From: Eikenella sp963515595
GTDB lineage: Bacteria > Pseudomonadota > Gammaproteobacteria > Burkholderiales > Neisseriaceae
Length of the DNA: 16,721 nucleotides
NCBI GenBank assembly: GCA_963515595.1
Contig: CAUPYH010000038.1
Span: forward strand, 1 to 16,721
Direction of reading: 5' to 3'
The translations under genes were made by a program, and so were the position numbers. Below the pieces are notes generated by a model. That model saw only the letters and a list, made by a program, of their open reading frames with translations. It ran no database searches and was not told the origin of the DNA. Positions 12,794 to 16,721 of this stretch are shown here, piece after piece. How positions within the stretch are numbered: the stretch's first letter is position 1; the number at the start of each line of letters is the position of its first letter.

Positions 12794-14887
12794 TTACTGG
12801 CCGATGTCATTCAACAATTGCTGTGCCTCAGCCTGAATGCTGCTGCCTTCTGATTCGTTAATCAGTTCCATCAAGGTCTGACGGGCAGTGTTGGCATCGT
12901 CGATTTCCAGATACATTTTAGCCAGTTCCAATTTGGCTTCCAGCGCCTCTTTCGGCAGCGGACCAGCGCTAACCGGCTCAGTATATGCCGAAGCGGGCTG
13001 GTTAACCTCTACCGGAGCGGCTTGAGCCGGGGCGGCTGGAGTGCTGTCAAAGTCCAAATCGAAATCCATCACATTGGACGCGGCAGCAGGGGCAGCAGCA
13101 GCTTCAGCTACGCTGCTTACGCTTTCAGCATCCAAGCTCGGCACATCGAAGGAAATGGTGTTGTCCATTTCCGGCGCGGCCGGTTGGGCAGGCTCTGCCA
13201 CTTCAACGGCAGCCGGGGCTTCTGCTTGGAAGGTTTGGGCAACCGGAGCTTCTTCCAATACCCAATCCAGCTCTTCCGGAGCAACCGGCGCAGCCTGCGG
13301 CTCAGATGCGGGCTGGGCAGGGGCTTGGGCCGGAGCAGCCAGCTCTTCAGCGGCAAAGTCCAACCAGTCGTCATCCGAAGCGGCAGGTTCGGCAGCGGCA
13401 GGCGCAGCCGGAGCAACAGGTGCGGCGGCGGGCTGTTCGGATTCTTCCAACCAGCTCCAATCATCGGCTGCAGCCTGCTGGGCGGCAGCTTCCGTACTGG
13501 GAGTGCTGCCCAGCTGCTGTTGTTCGTCCAAGTGGCTCAAATTCAAACCCAAATCCTGTTCGCTCACCGTTGCAGGTTGTGCCGCGACAGGAGCAGCCGG
13601 CTGGCTAACCGGTGCGGCAGCAGCGGGAGCAGCGGAAAGGCTATCGGAATGGTCGGTTACACTTTCAAAATAGAGACCATCATCGTCATCATCCGCATGA
13701 TCATCACCACGGGCGGGAGCAGCGGTCTTACGGCGGCGGTTCATCAAGAGATAAGCCAAACCACCCAAGGCCAGCAGGCCACCACCACCGTAGAGGGCCA
13801 TCTGAGTGATGTCCATGCCCTCTTCTTCCATTGGCGGAGTTTCTACCACTGGTGGTGCAACCTCAACCGGAGGTGTTTCTACCACCGGCTCAGACACCAT
13901 CATATCGGAAGCCTGCTCCGGCAAGCTGGCACCCATATCGGGCAGCGCGGCAGAAGCCGGCGTTTCAGGAACCACGTCGCCAACCATGGGCGGAACGGCA
14001 GGCTGCTCTTGAGGCGGCTGCTGAACCGGCGGCTGGGCAGGCTGTTGCGGCTGAGGTTGTGCCTGTTCAACAGGCGGTGCGGGGGGAGCTGGTGGAGTAA
14101 CCGGCGGAGTCGGTTGGGTTTCCACTGTTGGCTGTTGGCGTGCCGGAACTGTATCGGCTGCCGGGCGTTCTTCCTGCGCACGGGTGCTTACGCGGCGCGG
14201 CGGATTGTGTGCCAAGCGGCGCAGGGTATCGCCATCAGGAATGGTAAGAGTAGCGCCGCGATACATCAAATCGGGGTTGCCATTGCGGAAAGCACGCGGG
14301 TTGGCAGCCACCAAGGCGTTGATGGTTTGACGCAAAGTCATGCCAGAGGGTTTAACACGCTGTGCAATATCCACCAGCAATTCGCCGTCTTTAATCCGAT
14401 AGCTTTCCCCAGTAATCTGCACTGGGGCTTCGCGGCGATCAGTAGCGCGGCGATGCCGCCTAGATTCAGCAGAATGGCGACGACTCGGTTCGGCCTCAAC
14501 ACGGCGTTCACGACGCGAACGGGAATTGTCGGAGGCAGACTGATAATCGCGGGGATCCAACATAGCGGTATATTGGTGGTTTTGATTACCCACGCCCAGC
14601 CAGAAAGTCATCACCGGCTCTTTAATTGGTGCATTGGAACGCAGATGGATAACGGCACGGTCGCCGCTGCGGCGCGATACCGTGGCTTGCAGATTGGCGC
14701 CGTTGATGGTGGGCTTGGCTGAAGCCAAAGCGCGCGCCTCATCGCCTGTTACCACCACCGTGGCGGAAAACGGCTCGTTCAAGCGCGACTGAACCTGCAA
14801 ACTGCCCAAAGCGGCATGGGCACCAACAGAGGCTACCAAACCCAGGGAAGCCGCAATCAGCTTCATTTTATACTGCTTACAAAACAT
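12794..14887 (-). CDS. fimV: FimV/TspA-family LysM inner-membrane protein
   Basis: The protein has 697 residues from the ATG complementary to 14885-14887, chosen because AAGGGGG lies 5 bases upstream; a longer frame starting at 14914 lacks this. In order: signal peptide (cleavage after GAHA, about 25); the FimV N-terminal domain (26-115, GSLQVQSRLNEPFSATV); an Arg-rich stretch (120-155); a LysM peptidoglycan-binding domain (about 158-217); a Pro/Gln-rich spacer (230-360); one membrane helix with a Gly-rich start (about 365-382) followed by RRRK; a long acidic Ala/Pro-rich cytoplasmic region; and the helical FimV C-terminal domain (about 650-697). Homologues support type IV pilus function and polar assembly in Pseudomonas, and in meningococcus TspA is a T-cell antigen and adhesin-like protein. 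Pilus roles also matter for DUS-guided DNA uptake. Confidence 0.92.
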   Translation of the reverse strand: MFCKQYKMKLIAASLGLVASVGAHAALGSLQVQSRLNEPFSATVVVTGDEARALASAKPTINGANLQATVSRRSGDRAVIHLRSNAPIKEPVMTFWLGVGNQNHQYTAMLDPRDYQSASDNSRSRRERRVEAEPSRRHSAESRRHRRATDRREAPVQITGESYRIKDGELLVDIAQRVKPSGMTLRQTINALVAANPRAFRNGNPDLMYRGATLTIPDGDTLRRLAHNPPRRVSTRAQEERPAADTVPARQQPTVETQPTPPVTPPAPPAPPVEQAQPQPQQPAQPPVQQPPQEQPAVPPMVGDVVPETPASAALPDMGASLPEQASDMMVSEPVVETPPVEVAPPVVETPPMEEEGMDITQMALYGGGGLLALGGLAYLLMNRRRKTAAPARGDDHADDDDDGLYFESVTDHSDSLSAAPAAAAPVSQPAAPVAAQPATVSEQDLGLNLSHLDEQQQLGSTPSTEAAAQQAAADDWSWLEESEQPAAAPVAPAAPAAAEPAASDDDWLDFAAEELAAPAQAPAQPASEPQAAPVAPEELDWVLEEAPVAQTFQAEAPAAVEVAEPAQPAAPEMDNTISFDVPSLDAESVSSVAEAAAAPAAASNVMDFDLDFDSTPAAPAQAAPVEVNQPASAYTEPVSAGPLPKEALEAKLELAKMYLEIDDANTARQTLMELINESEGSSIQAEAQQLLNDIGQ

Positions 14888-15371
14888 CAAATCCCCCTTA
14901 CAACCTAAAGTCATGCACAGCTAACCTTCTGAACTAACAGAAAAATACAGAGCCAAGTAAGCAAAATTTCAGCCTGAAAGCGGCAGTTGTGCAACGGATT
15001 AAAATCTCTAAACCTAGGTATAATATCGTTTATTTCCTATTTATGCCAAGCCATTTCTGCTATTTAACCCGATTTTCTATACAGGAATGAAACATTTTTA
15101 ATTATTTAATAGACTCCCTACATTTATATTCCGATGCGTTTACACTGTTGCCAACACATACTCACCATCCTCAGCTTTGCGATATTTAAGTGCAGAATTT
15201 CCATATTTGCTTTAAGATAAAGGCCTAATCTCGCACTTGCAAATTGCCGGATTACAGGATTACAGAATGATGCAAGGTGTGAGCAGCCAGGCAAATTTGA
15301 CCACAGATTGTGTGGCAGCAAATGCCTTTGCCTAATTTCCAATTATTTAATTTATCAAGAGAAACCGAATT
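14888..15371. other. Divergent intergenic region between fimV and the yciI-like gene
   Basis: About 480 AT-rich bases expected to hold both divergent promoters. TATAAT occurs on the plus strand at 15019-15024 but without a fitting -35. The minus strand has TTGCAC and TGAAAT 17 bases apart upstream of fimV, a weak candidate. A short minus-strand frame at 15124-15342 starts at TTG and shows no family features. I see no RNA gene and no DUS in this gap. Confidence 0.5.
14893..14899 (-). promoter_or_regulatory. Ribosome-binding site deciding the fimV start
   Basis: The minus strand reads AAGGGGG, 5 bases before the ATG at 14887. It favours this start over the upstream ATG at 14914, which would overlap it. 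Confidence 0.75.
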
Positions 15372-15662
15372 ATGTTGTTCATGCTGATGGCCTCCGATGT
15401 GGCCGATTCAACTGAAGCCAGATTAGCTGCCCGCAGCGCCCATTTGGCCAGACTAGAAAAGCTGGCTGAAGCCGGCCGGCTGGTTTTGGCCGGCCCCTGC
15501 CCCCTGCCCGAGGGCGAAACCGGCTTTTCAGGTAGCCTCATCGTAGCCGACTTTGCCTCTTTAGACGAAGCTGAAGAATGGGCAGGGCAAGACCCCTATG
15601 TAGAAGCCGGCGTATATGCCGAAATCCTCATTCGCCCGTTTAAGAAAGTGCTACCTGCATGA
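15372..15662 (+). CDS. YciI-family protein
   Basis: The protein has 96 residues forming a single ferredoxin-like YCII domain. The family landmarks are visible: MLFMLMASD, RSAHLARLEKLAEAGRLVLAGP with H24, GSLIVADF, and the WAGQDPYVEAGVYAEI(L)IRPFK block with D74-P75. H24 and D74 are the pair proposed as an active site in this family, whose reaction is largely unknown. A DUS inside the gene is read as SGSL at 53-56. The last codon and stop overlap the next start as ATGA, and the final residues come from a degenerate DUS-like GCTACCTGCA. Head of a likely yciI-bolA-ppiC operon. Confidence 0.9.
   Translation: MLFMLMASDVADSTEARLAARSAHLARLEKLAEAGRLVLAGPCPLPEGETGFSGSLIVADFASLDEAEEWAGQDPYVEAGVYAEILIRPFKKVLPA
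15527..15538 (-). repeat. DUS inside the yciI-like gene (reads SGSL)
   Basis: A perfect copy antisense to the gene, translated as SGSL. This replaces the conserved x-GSL-IV strand start of the family without breaking it. Confidence 0.9.
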
Positions 15663-15937
15663 GCGCGCAAACCATCCGCCAGCGTTTGGAAGCCGCATTT
15701 TCTCCTAGCTTGCTTGAACTAACCGATGAGAGCCATTTGCACATCGGCCATGCCGGCAACCAAGGTGGCGGGCATTACCGGGTTCATATCGTCAGCACCC
15801 AATTTGCCGGCATGAACCGCGTTGTCCGCCAGCGTACCATCCAACAGGCATTGCACGATTTATACCCCTCCCAAATCCACGCACTGAGCATCCGTGCGCA
15901 AACACCGGAAGAATACGAACCGCAAAATCCTTTATAA
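15659..15937 (+). CDS. BolA-family protein
   Basis: The protein has 92 residues. BolA fold signatures are SHLHIGHAG (25-33), GGHYRVHIVS (37-46), FAGMNRVVRQRTIQQAL and IHALSIRAQTPEEY (73-86). Conserved histidines H31, H39 and H74 are available as ligands. BolA proteins bind monothiol glutaredoxins through a shared Fe-S cluster and take part in iron-sulfur trafficking or iron sensing. Whether it is nearer BolA or IbaG is not clear; the length fits either. The start ATG overlaps the yciI-like stop (ATGA), so translation is coupled and there is no separate promoter. The ppiC-like gene follows after 36 bases. Confidence 0.9.
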   Translation: MSAQTIRQRLEAAFSPSLLELTDESHLHIGHAGNQGGGHYRVHIVSTQFAGMNRVVRQRTIQQALHDLYPSQIHALSIRAQTPEEYEPQNPL

Positions 15938-15973
15938 TCCGGCTATAACCATTTTGAACTTGAGGACGACAAC

Positions 15974-16721
15974 ATGAAACGAACTTCGCTCGCACTACTG
16001 CTGACCACGGCCTTAGCTGCTGCTCCGCTGGCCGCGCAAACTGTTGTAACCGTAAACAATACCCGCATCGATAGCTCCGCAATCGACCAGCAGGTGAAGA
16101 TTATTAACGAACAGAGCAACGGCCAGGTAACCGACTCCCCAGAGCTGCGCGAAAACATCGCCCGCCGCCTCGTTACCCGCGAACTGATGATTCAAGAATC
16201 ACGCCGCCTGCGCCTAAACGAAAGTCCCGAATTCAAACAAATCATCGAGCGTGCCCGTACCGATGCCCACACCAGTGGTGAAGACCGCAAACCCACCTTT
16301 CGCCAAGATTGGGAAACCTTTGAAGGCAACGTAACCGCCCAAGCCCTGGTGGCGCACATCCTGCGTTCCAACCCTGTAACCGAAGCCCAAGTGCAGCAGG
16401 CCTATCAGGAAATCACCAACCGCTATCGCGGTACGCAGGAAGTAAAACTTGGCGAAATCATCCTCAACAACCGCGATAACGCCCAAAAAGCCTTGGCCGA
16501 CCTCCGACGCGGCCGCCGCTTCACCGATGTGGCCCGCCAATACACCATCGACACACCAAGCCGTGCCAATGGCGGCATCAGCCCCACTTTCACCCCGCTG
16601 AAAGATTTAGAAGAAGGCGCGCCTATGGTGTATAACGCCGTAAAATCGCTCGGCCAGGGCAAATTCACCGAAACCCCGGTGGAAAGCAACGGCATTTTCG
16701 CCATCTTCTATATGGAAGCCA
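15974..16721 (+). CDS. Periplasmic PpiC/SurA-like (parvulin-type) protein, cut by window edge
   Basis: There are 249 codons open to the edge. A signal peptide (MKRTSLALLL..., cleavage about residue 21, APLAA-QT) sends it to the periplasm. Residues 22-150 are a helical SurA/PrsA-type chaperone region (LRENIARRLVTRELMIQES). Residues about 155-249 align with a parvulin peptidyl-prolyl isomerase domain, including FTDVARQYTIDTPSRANGG and a final strand IFAIFYME. The two histidines of active parvulins appear to be missing: the HIL position reads EII (161-163) and the GYH position reads GIF (240-242). It may therefore act mainly as a chaperone for outer-membrane proteins. GAGG lies about 9 bases before the ATG. 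Probably co-transcribed with the yciI- and bolA-like genes. Confidence 0.85.
   Translation, partial: MKRTSLALLLTTALAAAPLAAQTVVTVNNTRIDSSAIDQQVKIINEQSNGQVTDSPELRENIARRLVTRELMIQESRRLRLNESPEFKQIIERARTDAHTSGEDRKPTFRQDWETFEGNVTAQALVAHILRSNPVTEAQVQQAYQEITNRYRGTQEVKLGEIILNNRDNAQKALADLRRGRRFTDVARQYTIDTPSRANGGISPTFTPLKDLEEGAPMVYNAVKSLGQGKFTETPVESNGIFAIFYMEA

Noticed and set aside
14081..14086. G6 tract in fimV as a phase-variation switch
   Set aside because: Six bases are too short to slip at notable rates, and the tract lies in a Pro-rich codon run where such tracts occur by chance.
15124..15342. 72-residue minus-strand open frame
   Set aside because: It starts at TTG without a ribosome-binding site, lies in an AT-rich divergent promoter region and resembles nothing I know.

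Overview
The window looks like chromosome of a Neisseriaceae bacterium, most likely Eikenella or a close relative. The best evidence is the 12-base word AGGCTACCTGAA, recorded as the Eikenella dialect of the DNA uptake sequence (DUS). I count 22 perfect copies on the two strands (9 plus, 13 minus) and several one-mismatch copies. Coding regions are GC-rich. The gene content (SCO-type lipoprotein, GlmM, DedA, TrpF, TruA, FimV/TspA homologue, YciI, BolA, parvulin-like protein) fits a beta-proteobacterium. The assignment is from memory of the dialects, not from a search.

Layout. 1-502 (minus) is the N-terminal part of a trimeric autotransporter adhesin, running off the left edge. 503-1300 is AT-rich and without a recognisable gene, ending in a strong terminator. 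1301-2931 (minus) holds a KAS III-like condensing enzyme followed by a small HTH-like protein. 3072-3156 (minus) is tRNA-Leu(CAA) with its own promoter. 3461-4111 (plus) is the SCO lipoprotein, then a NYN-LOTUS protein (4170-5330). A decayed IS481-type transposase lies at 5349-5659 (minus). Plus-strand glmM and a dedA-family gene follow, then a Tat-exported flavin oxidoreductase and a small secreted DUF4189-like protein. From 10602 to 14887 the minus strand carries fimV, truA, a glutaredoxin-like gene and trpF; fimV-truA-trpF is an order known from beta- and gamma-proteobacteria. The right end is a plus-strand cluster yciI-like, bolA-like, ppiC-like (cut by the window edge).

The most notable non-coding finds are two short inverted-repeat elements, 3345-3448 and 12395-12503. 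They match from end to end, as far as I can compare from memory, the short form of the Correia repeat-enclosed element (CREE/NEMIS) of Neisseria. Each sits directly before a start codon (sco and truA), and its TATA terminus appears to supply the -10 box; for sco this would give a leaderless or nearly leaderless mRNA. DUS copies are also put to use: inverted pairs form hairpins at gene ends, some copies are translated as RLPE or SGSL, one supplies a stop codon, and one fills the ribosome-binding region of a gene.
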